Source: Stenopsyche tienmushanensis (lineage: Eukaryota > Arthropoda > Insecta > Trichoptera > Stenopsychidae). Taken from it: 64,000 nucleotides of DNA. Made by a program: the position numbers and the translations under genes. Below are positions 1 to 12,700 of this stretch, piece after piece; the stretch's first letter is position 1, and the number at the start of each line of letters is the position of its first letter. A model generated the notes under the pieces. That model worked only from the letters and a program-made list of their open reading frames with translations. It did no database searches and was not told where the DNA came from. The stretch is from NCBI GenBank assembly GCA_008973525.1, contig WACJ01000516.1:1922001-1986000 (forward strand). Reading direction: 5' to 3'.

Positions 1-3000
1 AAATGATTAAATTTATATTATATTTAGCTCTAATGATGTAACTGCGAGACGGAGAACTGAATGGATTTCAAGCCAAGATCGATACCATGTTTAGATCGTA
101 GTGACAGATGATAAGGTCTTTTACATAAATATGCTGTGGAGAATTGAAATTTGATAGAAATCCAAAACTGAGATCTTGATGAGGATGAATAAAATTTAAC
201 TTGAGTGTTGTCAGATGAAAGATTGATGAGGCTTTCCTTTAGTTTCACACATAAATTAGTATCTTAAATGTTTGGCGCAAACGGATCTATTATCTATGCC
301 TATCTTCATTTTTCGGCAAAAGCTTTTGTGAGCGATTTTCTGGGGGAAGGATTAGAAAATTACAATAATTTCAGATTTCTCTGTAGACCACCAAATTTTT
401 CCCACGTACCACATTTTGCCGACCGTTGATATATAAAGAATATTAACTACTTTATTTACCTCCAAATCTTTTTCCATGGTAGATTCCTTGCCATTAATTC
501 TGTCGTCATTAAAAAAATGCAGTTTCTGCTATTGAATTAAATTTTTTGTCCATATTATTAATAAATGTATATAAAATGACAATTACAGAAAGTATTGCAG
601 TAAACTTCACGAAAACTTTTTTCAAAGCTGCTAGTGAAAAACTAGTGAAAATAATTATGATTTTCTAAAGAGGAAATTTGTATTCAACGCAGCTATGATC
701 CTGTTTGTATATATTTTAATAATCCATATTGCTTTCAAGATTGTATATTTTTTTTACAAAATATAATAATGTCTTGATTACTCAAACAGGGCGCAAAAAA
801 TATTTGATAGGATATTTTTAAAATGTAAAAAGGCTATATTTATTAAGGAACTCATTTCAATTCTTCGTCTAAAAAATTAACATAAAAAATACCTATATTT
901 TTATGCTACTAAATTCAAAAGAAGATTTTTCATGTAATAAAAAGGACCTTTAAAAAATTCTATTTATTTTTTTACCTTAATTATCATCATAGTATTTTTA
1001 TACCATAAGTATTTCAATACTAGTCCGTCCATGAGTCCTTTATAGGAATCATAAATTAAAAGAACTTATCCGTGCTAAAAAGGAAGTATAGAAACAAAGC
1101 CTAAGCTTTGATAAAAACGAAGAATGGAATTCGAACTAAATTTATTAAATTCTTTCTATTATAGTCATCCTTAAAATTGGATCTTGAATCTCGCTAGTTA
1201 AGTTATTTTTTCGCTCACGGTGCTAATTTTTACCATTTAATTATACATTAGGTTTCTTCTCCTCTTTTTATAGTGTAGTGCAAATTCTAGTTTTATTGAT
1301 TTGAAGATGAAGTGCTCTTGCTCTTGCACTTTTTTGTAGAGTTTGTCGAGGACTTGTAACTGCAACTGGTGGTTGAAGTTAGTCTATATCTGAAGACCAA
1401 TCTTAATTTGAAACACTCCATAAAAAGTTTCGATTGCACAAAGGATCCATTGCGCGCAATTGTTACGAATTGATATTATTTTCATCATCGTTTACGTTAT
1501 TTATTATAATAAAAAATTGCTATACTATCTCAAAACTGTTTGAAATACCATCTGGGCTTAAATGTGATATTAATTTGATCAACAGTGATAATTTACAATA
1601 ATGTAAAATATGATGATTACTTGAAAAACATATAACAAAATTTGCGCTATATCTGGCAGATGATAAAGTATTAAATGCAAAAATGAATTATTAAAATTTT
1701 AGTTACATTCACAGTTGATAATGCTCAATGTGTTAAAACAGATGATTCATTTAGCTTTTCAGTATTAAATTAAATACATCTCTGGCTTTTAGCGTCCCAT
1801 TTCATATATTATATATGTACGAATGAGTAATAGTTTTTGTTCATTTGATGAAAATTACATGTAATTTAATAACCCCAAGTTTAGCATCGATCAAGCCCCA
1901 GTATGTACATGGACTAATTTTCGACTTCAGGTCTTATCTCTAGGCGAACGCTCACAGCCCATACAAATTTGAGGATATTCCTTTTGATGGTGATACATCT
2001 TCTGTAAATTTATTCTCGCCTGACCTTTGGGTGCGGAAAATTTAGTTTTGTAAAGTTACTCTCTCTCTTTAGTCGAACATTTCTTTCAAACAACCAATAA
2101 AAAGTCTTATTCCTGTCACGGACTGGCCCTACAGAGGCTTTTATCCCAGGGAGTATAATCAGAAGGCCATTATTTGGTCTTCTTTCGCTATCGTTAGCAA
2201 CTTAATAGGAATCATGAAAGTTTAATTATTGTCTTTGGGATCCGAATTAAAAAAACATTAATTCGTTGAAAAGTTGGACATTTGAAACAGGTGCTTTTTA
2301 TCAACATGGGATGGATAATTATTCGCATTTGAATATTGTGTTATGGTTATCGGTCCGACGAGATGGTAATTTAATTTCGGAGCCAATTTGTAAAACTTTA
2401 AGACGGAGAAGGCAAAGTTTGCTTTGTGTTTAGTGCTATTACAATATGCATCTTCTCTTAAGCGTATGATTAATGGTTTTTTGATTTATTATGGACTTTA
2501 CTTGACACTGTAAAATTAAACTTTCCATAGGGCATCGTTCCAAATTATTTTCCTACGGTGAAGTTACATTTTAAATTTTTTGTTGCTAAAATAACAAAAT
2601 GTATTTAAATTTAATATTTTTTTAATATCAGTTTTGGATTCTACCAAAAATGTAGGTAAAAACACTCACCCAAATTTTACACGTTATCTATCTAAGTATT
2701 TAACCATCACTTTATTAATTTAATACATTTGCCAATATTTTAAATACGAATATAAATGAGGTTTAACATCAAATTTAGTTTTATTTAACCAAAATCCTAT
2801 TATTTGACTTGTTAAATTTGGGTTAATATCTAGGAATGATTGTTTTTATTTTTGAATTGCAAATATTATTTACGGTTTGATTCAAATTTACATGTTTAAT
2901 TTATGATAATGATTTGTCATACATCAAGGACCAAATGTTGATATAGTGGTTTTGATCTTGGATCCTTATTATAAAGTTTTGAGTTCATATACAGATTGTG

Positions 3001-4540
3001 GAATAAATCCTAGATCTGAAAAACTTGGAAGGCAAATGGGAAACAACTTCATGAGAGATCATTTCCTTACAAAAGTTTTCTATGAAAACCGTACATTCGA
3101 TATCGAATATGGTACATTAAAGAATGTATCTAGAACATATATAATTTTGCATACCCAAAGAAAAATGTGGATCAGAAATGACTCAAACTCTTCAATTTTG
3201 TCCAATAGAAGAGAAATACATCCTTTTCTGTAACGTTTATCTGACAGTCAAATTACCATAAAGCCGTACATATTTCCATTTACCTTGAGGGCTTGGCTTT
3301 ACGTGGTACATTTGATAGCTCCAAAATAACGTATTGGATTGCAATGTACCCGATGTTTGCTTGTCTAATAAATGTTTGATTTATATGCAGTGATTGATTA
3401 ATTCCAAAACGATGCATGAGATTGAATCAAGTCTATATCCGATTGCTCATTACTTAGCTGCTATCTTTGCGCGAAAGATGTTCTCTGTGAAGAGGAGCAG
3501 TTTCAATACGAAATGTCAATTCAAAACAAGACACTGAGAACTTTGGTCGTATTTATAATAATTCATATTTAAATTTAAATACAATCAAATGGCATTAAAG
3601 CAGCTATAATGATATTTATCTATATATCCTCCACCCTTCTCGTAGCATGATCTATACAACGTCATTTCAAACACTTCATACTCAATTCAAATTTTATTCT
3701 TGTATTGAAATATAAGATATTTAGCGAACAAATGCAGTCTTCAAAAACCGCTTTCGATCAGAACAACTTGATCCTTATCATTGAAATAGTTAAACCCGTA
3801 AACATACACAATTATTATAGATAATGTTTCCCATTTTGAAACCAATAACAATTCCTCGAAAACACAACCAATAATTGACGATCGGTGGTTAAAATCTAAC
3901 AACTGAAGACAAGCTACTGAGGGTATAATCAACAACAATGGCTGTGCACCCAAGAAACGCGATATCTTAAAGTTACTGGATGTATCATATCACGAAAGTT
4001 GGCTAATGAATGCAGCTGGTTTCAATGGATTCTTCAAAGTTTGACGACTAGCTAACGATAATCGCTGAAGATATTGCCCACTTTTTGATCCACTGGCACT
4101 CGTTAAGATTTTCATGACTTTGAGCAAATGTCAAGTGATAACCCTGTGAAGCTCTTAGAACTCAAACTTCAGAAAGCCCATAACCATATCATACAATTCA
4201 CCATAAGCACCATTTGCTGTTATTGGACAAGTAGATACAGATCAAAATAAAAAGTATTTATTTAAAATTGATTTTGTATTGTATATTTAGACAAAATACG
4301 CAACAAAATTTTATTATAATTTTTCTTCTAGTTGTTTTATCTATTTTAATGGCATACTTCATTATCGTGATGGATTTATTATTCTGATAATATCTTATTG
4401 TCTGAAATTATTTTAGAGCTAGATTGCCTGAAGTTATTACCCTTTGTGAGCACTCTGAAGAGTGTATCTTGTTCTGTAGATATTAAGTCAATAAATAGCA
4501 ATCCAATAAAAGTGTGTCACACGAAGCTATTGTCGCGAAG
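1..4540. other. AT-rich non-coding stretch
   Basis: No gene can be supported here. The longest open frame (2946-3233, +, 95 codons) starts at GTG, has AT-driven codons and resembles no family I know. No transposon ends, tRNA-like elements or ordered splice signals stand out. It is most simply intronic or intergenic DNA. Confidence 0.6.
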
Positions 4541-4559
4541 GTACTCATTAGTCCATTGA

Positions 4560-4880
4560 GGGTGGATGTCCAGGACGAGCCCCAATACAATGTAATCTAG
4601 CGGTTATGTCAGTTAGGCTGCGATAGCAGCTCATTATGTAAGATATGAAAGTGTGTCAGTGGTAGGAGAGCCGCCCTCTGTGTGCTGTTGCCATGGAGAC
4701 GGCTTGCCGCCCTTGCCCCAGGGCGGAGGACTGGGGGCGGCAGCGTATTATCAGTGAGCTGTGGCAAGGGGGCGCCGTAGTCATAGAGATGCCAATTACG
4801 AACAAAATAGACCTGGGTATCCAACTACCCACAACGGATGATAATCGGTGTGGAAATATCCACACGACGGCGACACTTAC
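4560..4880. promoter_or_regulatory. GC-rich island, possible regulatory element
   Basis: Composition rises sharply against the AT-rich surroundings, with GC-box-like words such as CCAGGGCGGAGG and GGGGGCGGCAG at about 4,718-4,742. The open frames crossing it (4693-5136 on +, and two on -) run out into AT-rich sequence without a composition change. They do not look like coding exons. A promoter or conserved enhancer is the simplest reading, inferred from base composition only. Confidence 0.35.
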
Positions 4881-5219
4881 AACACTTGATATCATTATCC
4901 CAAATAAATATTCAATGCCGCGCCCTGATTCATTCTTCTCCCATATTCAATTCTTCCTGAATTTTGTGCTATATTGTATAACCGATAGGCTGAGAAATAT
5001 GATTCAATCTGGAAGATTATGTTTTCCTACGCACTCGTTGACATTTTGCTGTCTATTTGCGTTTGCCGCCCACCCTCGAAAATATTATTTCAATTTATAT
5101 GAAAATATTTATAGAAACTCATTAAATACATTATGAAATTAATTTTACACCATGGCATAAAATAGGACCTAACACTTGGATGAAATAAAGTTTTCACCCG
5201 TAGCATTTGCACAAATTAA

Positions 5220-5350
5220 GCGCAGAGCTTAAAGCTCCAGCTTGGCTCCGAGCGCAGATATAAATGCAATGCTGATTGGTTGGGCTTGAATGGGTTCACG
5301 TAAACACGCTGTGATTGGCTGACTCGTATTCATATTATTTATATGTGATC
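5220..5350. promoter_or_regulatory. Two inverted CCAAT boxes with a TATA-like word
   Basis: Two ATTGG pentamers in similar contexts, GCTGATTGGTTGG and GTGATTGGCTGA, lie about 40 bp apart at roughly 5,270-5,322. A TATA-like GATATAAATG lies just upstream, at about 5,255. Paired inverted CCAAT boxes are typical NF-Y contacts in animal promoters. No transcript start or exon is evident next to them, so function is an inference. Confidence 0.3.
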
Positions 5351-6790
5351 CCATTTGAAGTTGTGCTTCCCATGTTATTCAAACAAGCTCTTCAAAGCTC
5401 AACGTGTCCACATGGATATAGACGGTCCTCGACTTTCTTACATATGTATATTTAGGCACCGAATGAGGTTTGACACATTAAATTCGCTATTATGCACAGA
5501 CGATGAAAAATAAATCCAAAATTCAAACGAAGTATGGCTAATATGGACATAATTGGGTATTCTGAAGACGGCGAAGCTTTTGACCCAATCGAATATAATT
5601 TCAAATTCAAGAACACATTTTTCGCTAATAAATATTTCGCAAATACATCGTTCTAATTGTAATAAAGCAGTATTTTGCGTTATATATCATTTTATTGGTA
5701 ACATTTAGTCTAGTTGCACATTTATAAAACCACTTTTTATATTTATGTTTTTATAAATAAATATTGAGGTTTGATTAAGTGAATTTTTTATATAAAATAC
5801 ATATTGATAATCATGTGCTCTCAATATAATGTCTAATGAAGCTCAATATAATTTATTATCATGATTTTAAAGAAATCTCTCCAATAATCATTCCTAATAT
5901 TTTTTTGTGAATGATATATAAGATGAAAAACAATATTTTTTTAAATAATTCTTTGTTGAAATTGAATCTTGTATAAAAATAGTTTTATGCCTAAAAGTTT
6001 GTTGCTTTATGTGTAATTGATCTTGTTTAAAAAAGAAAAAATAAGTCGTTCCCCAAAGAAGTTTTGCGATTTTCTTTGTCTTCCACAGGATCGAATTGCT
6101 CGATTGGAATGATTGAATTTAACTTCGAGAAGAGTTGAGAATCACTCGGAGATGAGTTTGAGAAAACTCTATGCAGTTCAAATTAGATTGGAAATATTGA
6201 AATTCCACGACATCTGCTTATTCAGACGATCTCAATCTACTTTTAATATCATCGCCATGTTATGAAATAATATTTTCGGAGTGAGTTATCTCATGGCCGC
6301 TTTCGGAAGGGTGTTGTATAATAGGCGAAACTTATTTTGGCGATGGTAAGCAACGAAATAAAAGCTAAACGAGTCGCTTTTATCTGAAATGTACGGTTGA
6401 AAATATAGGTCGTTATAATGGTCCACAACATATGAGATATTGGCATGGAGATTGAAAAATGAAACTGAGATAAGTGCTATTCTCCAAAGTAGCCGGGTCG
6501 ATCGTTCAAACATATTGAAACGAAATCTCTTTGAAATTAGAAAACGTGGGATTGGAATAGAATTCAAATTTTAAATATGAAGCTTTGTATTTTTATGCTT
6601 TAAGCTTTAATGTTATCAAGTGATAGTTTATTTCAATTTCAAGTTTTAACAAAGGACATTTTTTATATCAGAGGATACTGAATCTTTTATTTTGATATCA
6701 AATCGTAATGGTTTTTGATCATTGTTCTCTTTCATCATGTATTGAATCTTTTTTGAATTTAGAACTTTGTCGTAATGTGTGTTTGCATCA
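5351..6790. other. AT-rich non-coding stretch
   Basis: Nothing gene-like is visible. The one longer minus-strand frame (6286-6567) has no family resemblance and is treated as chance. The stretch leads into the branch/pyrimidine region of the recursive splice site at 6,827. Confidence 0.5.
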
Positions 6791-6796
6791 ATCAGT

Positions 6797-6832
6797 TCAT
6801 TAATTCTTGTTTGTATTTTGTTACAGGTGAGT
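6797..6832 (+). promoter_or_regulatory. Recursive splice site (ratchet point), zero-length exon
   Basis: A T-rich pyrimidine tract with a possible branch site CATTAAT (about 6,799) ends in TTACAG at 6,826. It is followed at once by GTGAGT at 6,827-6,832. A strong acceptor joined directly to a near-perfect donor matches the ratchet-point consensus described for long Drosophila introns, where the intron is removed in steps and the site leaves no exon. The core TTTGTTACAGGTGAGT recurs exactly at 45,579, which argues against chance. It implies a + strand transcript spanning this point from a promoter to the left. Confidence 0.6.
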
Positions 6833-9035
6833 GAACTTCACATCATTGATTAATGATAATTGCCATGTTCAGTAAGTATTTTTATAACACACATATACTC
6901 CAAATTTAACCATGTGATTCGTGCAGATTTTTCTACTATTTGTTAATTTAATTTTGGAATATCTCTCACACAATTAAACCAAGCCAATTATATGAATTTA
7001 AGAATTCTGTGATAACCTTTAACAAGGAATATTCGTCTTTATGATTTTTCAAGGTGTGATTTTTAAATCTAATTATTCATTGATAGATATTTATATTAAT
7101 CATTTTTCAATTCCCAATGTCATACTTCATCGAACATGTTTATAAAATAAAGGTGTATTTAGGCATAAATGGTTTTTGAATGTTGATTGAAAAATGCTCT
7201 ACTGAACTTACATTTTTGCTGTTTTTTGGTTAATTCTCCTTAAGTTCTTAACCTACAATGTCGTATAAGACTCGTGGTAAGAATTTCAGAATAAAAATTT
7301 TGAACCAAGACTGATACATTTAATAGTACAAACATAATAAGCGTGCGTCAGATACGTGGTTCAAGTATCGCTTTAAATTTCATTAGTTACCTGTTATTCT
7401 TGGCCACATTAAAATTCAATTGTAATAAGGCAGTATGTAAAAAAGAAAATATTTATTCTAATAATAAATCCCAATGTATAGATGCATAATATAATCGTGC
7501 CTTTAAGTAAGCCAATGGCAAAATAAAGACTGCCAAACCAAATGTTACCTTATAACCCTTGAAGATAATTTTATTTTAACTTGAAAGCAAAACTGAGATT
7601 CGCAATGGAATTCAAACGTAATGGCTTGATTGCTTTGTATTTGGCTGGCTAGACCCAACCGTCTATTGTTTGTGAGCTTACATATCTGAACTTGAAAATA
7701 ATGGATTGAATACTAACCGCTTTAGATCTTTACATTCCAACCGAGTTATATTAAAGTGAAATTTTCGGATCAAAGTGTTTTGTTTTTATAAATTTGCCAT
7801 TTGATGTCGACGTGTAAAATTTTTGGTCACGTTTAAATTGGCTTGGAATGGAAGATCATTTCTCGAAATGTGTGCATCTAATATTTCATATTGATTGATT
7901 ATTAATATTAAAAAATAATACAGTGTAATGATCTATCAATGATAATAGATCGAAGAACATTTTATAGAATGATTGTGATAGACTAATGAAGCAATATATG
8001 TGGTTTTTTTTTAAATTTAATTACAGTATTGGCTTTTTTGTAGCTTTGGATAATATTAATACGTATTTTATAATACGTTATCCTATAATAAATCCTATTT
8101 ATTCTTTCAACTTACAACACTATTTTTTTATTTTTAAAACAAGTCAATATAGAATATAATAAACCCAATTGCTAATAACTAACTCTCATTTCTTTTGCAA
8201 GTTTTCTATGATCTTCTTATAGAAATTGGATGGTTTCGACTGAAAATATAAATCCAATTAATTTTTGACTTTATCTATGTTTTTTTAATAAATGCTCTAA
8301 ACAATTAACCTGGAAAATGTAGAAGATGCGGTAAAATTTTCCAGTTGGTTGTATTATTTTTCACAAAACTTTGATTTTATATGGAAATGCCATATCATGC
8401 TGTAAAATAACTCCTCATCGACTAAAAAATAATGATAGTTTTTCTTGCAATTTTAACGTGTCTTATGATCGACAATAAACTTCAGTAGTTATTATTTTAC
8501 CTGGTTTAAGATGCTTATAATAAATAATTCCAGTCATTTTTTATCAAACACAAAAAAATCCGATATATCAATCCTGATTTGGGCGTTAGAACGGAGATTT
8601 GTTTGACAAATCTGCTTTGTTATCCGTGGACAATTCGTTTGGCATCCAAATATCCACCCTGCTCACGTTAAACATGTGTTGTAATTAAGCATGTAGAGTT
8701 TATGTTGAAGATGAGAATTAATAAGTAATAGTTTTTTTTATTGGTTGGCGAGGATCTGATTCAATTAAAGATCGTTGCTATTGATCGTTCGTCAAAATCT
8801 GAGGGTCTTCCTAATTTATGAGCATCCTGTGTTTTCATATGTATTTCTTTGTTGATCTGAACTCAAACGATTACGTGTGAAAATAATGGATTTCTTTCGG
8901 AAGAATCTAATATATTGGTTAATAATTTTGTACTGTGTAATATGTCCAAGACATATTGTAATGGTGCTTTATAAAAAAATTGTATTACTAGTTGATAAAT
9001 TGGATTATATTATATATTTGACGGTGGTTACTTTA
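6833..9035. other. AT-rich non-coding stretch
   Basis: I see no gene, transposon end or ordered repeat here. If the neighbouring ratchet point is real, this is intron of a + strand gene. Confidence 0.5.
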
Positions 9036-9039
9036 TAAA

Positions 9040-9546
9040 TTGTCTTCAGAAACTCCCGAAGTATTTTCGTTCGTTCGTCATAATTTAGCTAGTTTCATTG
9101 ATAGATATTAGTTTCATCTGGGTAATAAATATTCGTCAAATCGACACGACAATTTTCCGACGTGGACATGCGAACTTCCAACCGCATTACTTCAAATTCG
9201 GAGCGTTCATTAAAAATCCATTTTCGTTCGTTTTTCCGCAAATGGTCTTAAATTTGAACACCTAATCGCCGCCTCATTTCCGAACTCGCCAGTAGGGGAT
9301 GCTGACTTCACGCTCCCTCCGCAGCCTTCACAGCCTCCCTCTCGCACCACCCGCCCGCCCGTACGAACATCCTTGTCGCACGATCCTCCCCCGCAGAACA
9401 CAGCCTCCGTGCTCCATATCGCAACGTCAGTCGCGTCAGAGACGTGGGCAACGTAACTTCTCGCGGAATTTTCGCCACGTTTTCCATGTGCTGGAAAATT
9501 GACCATGGCCAATGCTGGCAGAGTTGTCGGGCCATTATTCTCAGTC
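9040..9546 (+). promoter_or_regulatory. GC/CpG-rich promoter-like island with initiator
   Basis: Between about 9,170 and 9,500 the sequence becomes rich in C, G and CpG, peaking near 9,290-9,450, in an otherwise AT-rich landscape. It is followed by ATTCTCAGTCTG. The TCAGTC word at 9,541-9,546 fits the arthropod initiator, which would put the transcript start near A9543. The frames crossing the island on both strands (for example 9299-9502 + and 9210-9512 -) are low-complexity Arg/Pro/Ser translations and are probably shadows. I infer a + strand promoter for the gene whose exon lies at 27.5-28.2 kb. A minus-strand promoter is not excluded. Confidence 0.45.
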
Positions 9547-9750
9547 TGTCGTGTGCCTGATGATGTCTTAAGTGCTGTTATTGAATAGTGGTACTTTGAT
9601 CGCGGTTTCTAGTGTTCGTATATGTGATAGAGTGCTTTTGCTGTATAGGCCATTTTTTACACGAGTCACGCTTTTTAGTGTTGCTTAGTGATTTTTCGAG
9701 AGATGTTGATCTAGTGTTGTGTGGACTTTTTTTATATCTTGGTAAATGGA
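9543..9750 (+). other. Putative 5' untranslated first exon
   Basis: Downstream of the initiator the + strand is rich in AGTG/GTGTT words (AAGTGCTGTT, TAGTGTTCG, GAGTGCTTTT, TAGTGTTGC). This style is common in insect 5' untranslated leaders, and similar words recur in the leader before the coding exon at 27.6 kb. There is no convincing ORF. The 3' boundary is unknown: GTAAAT near 9,741 and GTATGT near 9,788 are possible but imperfect donors. This is an inference from style and context. Confidence 0.3.
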
Positions 9751-12700
9751 AAAACACCCTTTCGCTCACACGTGTGTGGGCACGCGTGTATGTACATGTG
9801 TAAAACCTTACACGCATACGAACACGCAGAATGCTTTTCCATCGCATATATTGTATTAATACTCACAAAATATTGTTTTCAGCCTGAAAAAACATATTCA
9901 AATTTGACTATGTATATATTACTATATAAGCGAAATTATTATTTTAGACGCTCATTAACCGAGTGCCAAAATTGTAGCGCGTGGCGTTGTAGTCCATGCA
10001 TAGCTGTATTACCAAAATGGAATATTAGAAATATTTAAACACGACTTATTATAAATTTTATCGACGTAATTCAAAACGCCCACTTAGATTGCGTATCATA
10101 GTTTCTATCTCCATCATCTTCGAACCATAGTGCCATTAAGAAAATATTCAAATGAAATCCGATCTTCCTCTCACTCATCCAGACTTCCATCCATTCTGAA
10201 ATATATCCCTTCCCAAACAAGAAAACACGATAAAAATAATCGAAACCTATCTTCTGCCATCTTATCCGTTAAAACAACCCCATTCAACAACAACTCCAAA
10301 TTAACGCGATGTTTTATTGAGGGTCGACTTTTGATTCTCGTTGGACTCTGGAAGGTTGTTGCCGTTTATTTTGATGGCTGTTTTGCTCCAAAAAGGACGC
10401 CAAACAATAATAACTCATTCCTACGGTGCGATAATAAATGTATACTCGTTACCATGAAATATGTCATTGCCCATTTAAAATATGGCATTTCCATTCAGTG
10501 ATATCAAAGCTCGGATTATACGAGCTGTCGACTGAAATTGAATTTTTTTGTATCATTAAATCATCAAAATTTGACCTCGACGAACATATTAAATCTGATC
10601 GATTCAATTATTAAAGTCTTGCCATGACGTCTGAACGAATGAAAATTGGCTCGTCAATTAATATGCAAATTTCAGTGAGCTTTTCATCTAGAGATTGTCA
10701 ATTGATTTATACTTGTTAATGGTAAAATAATTATGACGTCGCTCGCGGTTGATCGATTGTTTCCATTTATTTTTCAATTTGTTCTCTTGTTAAATTCGGT
10801 CATTGAATCAATTCATTTGCATTTTTTATTAGATAAATTTGTGGTTGTTTGATCACATTGCTATAATGGAATTCTTTGTTGTCTGAGATCTCTTAAGATC
10901 GCATGTTGGTCCTAATTTAACATACTTTTTGTGTGATTAATTTTATTATCCCATCTGGGAGTGTTGGAAAAATCAAGTCTTGTTTACCTCACCGTCGGAA
11001 CTTTCCAAGAACGATACTTGTGAATTAAAATCATTCTCAACAACAGTATGCTGATTCATATATTAAATTTAACATCCAATTCTTATTAAAAAAAAATATT
11101 TGATTTGAATTTATACGCAATATATATCTTCTGAAATTATGCAGCGAAAATAAATTATGACATTCTGTAGAATATGTTAAATTTTTTTAACAAAACATTT
11201 TGTGTACATCCTAATTTACGTACATTTAAGAACGTCTTTTTATATTTCAGGTCGGAAAATAAAACTTTCGTAATTATGGGTAAAAAAATTATTCCAAAAA
11301 AAATTTTTCGACGGGGTTTGTGTTAAATTTAAATAAAGTGCGAGGGTGGAATATTTTTATACGAGGCTAACCCTTAAGCAATTGATCGTTTTGTTTTATA
11401 ACGCTGTAGGAGTCCTCTCACGATTTCCTTTTCTGAGAAATGACTGAAGACCCTTGAGGTTCTTCAATCAATTGATTGATTGTTTTTGTCTTACCTGCTC
11501 CTGTTTTTATGGCTTTCCTCAAACGCACTGAATTAACTAACTTTATTGATTGGGAAAACCACGAATTCGACCTCCTTTACAGCTTTTTCAACAGGCTTTT
11601 TCCACTCGGAATAAATTTAATTCCTATTTGATTTATGGTACAGCTCCATAAATAGTCTTTTTTGTATTTTTTCGGAAATTTTAATGGAATAAAATATTTT
11701 TAAGCCAAGATTAAAACGATTTTGTGACGCAAGATTTTAGATTGATCTTAAAAGCAATGATTTCATTGAATTATCTATAATTTAAGAAGCTTTTATCGGT
11801 ACAAAATCATGGCTGTTTGATATTTCTCAATTATGAAGCTCTCCTCGTTTTCCATCAAGGCATTATATGATGGAACATGATTATTTTATTTACAACTTTC
11901 TGATTTATTTAACTATTAGCTTGAGTCCTACTTTCATCTTATTAATATAAATTTATTCAAACTCTCAAATTTAATTTAGCAAGTCTTAATATAATTATTA
12001 ATTATAAAGTTTTTCAACCTTAATTAATATAAATAGCGTCTTTTGCTGAATTCTAATCGTATGACGAATTAAGCTTTTTTGATTGAGCTTTGAAGAAAAT
12101 CGATACTCTTTATTAGCTCATTTTTATCGAGTCAGATTTTGCTTTTAAGTCTTTAATTATGAGGTATTAGGTCTGAAAATTGTATGGTAAGTTGATTATC
12201 CTCCGAGAAAGCATCCAATTAAGAAGATGCACCGAGCTCTAAAAGAGAAGGAAGACGGAAGGATGCTGGCACTGTCTTTTATCTGCAGCGGTGAAAAAAT
12301 GCACCCTTGGAATAATGTTAACCATTAAGGCTAATTGTTCAATTTGCATTTTTTTTATATGTGCACTCAAGAACTGCAAAGAATATGCTGAAAATTCTTT
12401 TCTTTCATTGTGTGAGGTTTAAATATTTTATTTTCGGGCATTTATTCAAGAAAAAGAGACCATAAGACCCCGAAGTGAATTACTGTCTTTTGCGGCGTGC
12501 ACTTAATATATTTTAGCATTTAATTTCTTCAACAATTTGGTTTTTTTTTTTTAGTTTAATTTAATTTGAAGGAACACTATGCTATATTTTATTTTTTGGT
12601 TTAAATAAGAAATTAGCATATGCAATGTATATTCCGCATATTTATTCGGACAGTTAAACTTGTCTGACTCTGAGTGCTGGTTTCGCAGAGAGCAACTCCG

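Noticed and set aside
2946..3233. 95-codon + frame near the left edge
   Set aside because: GTG start, no motif, no splice context.
10130..10501. 123-codon + frame
   Set aside because: It starts at GTG, is Ser/Asn/Lys-rich from AT bias, has no domain and no bracketing splice pair.
11236..11256. Possible ratchet point TATATTTCAG|GTCGGA
   Set aside because: The acceptor half is good but GTCGGA is a poor donor (C at the third intron base).
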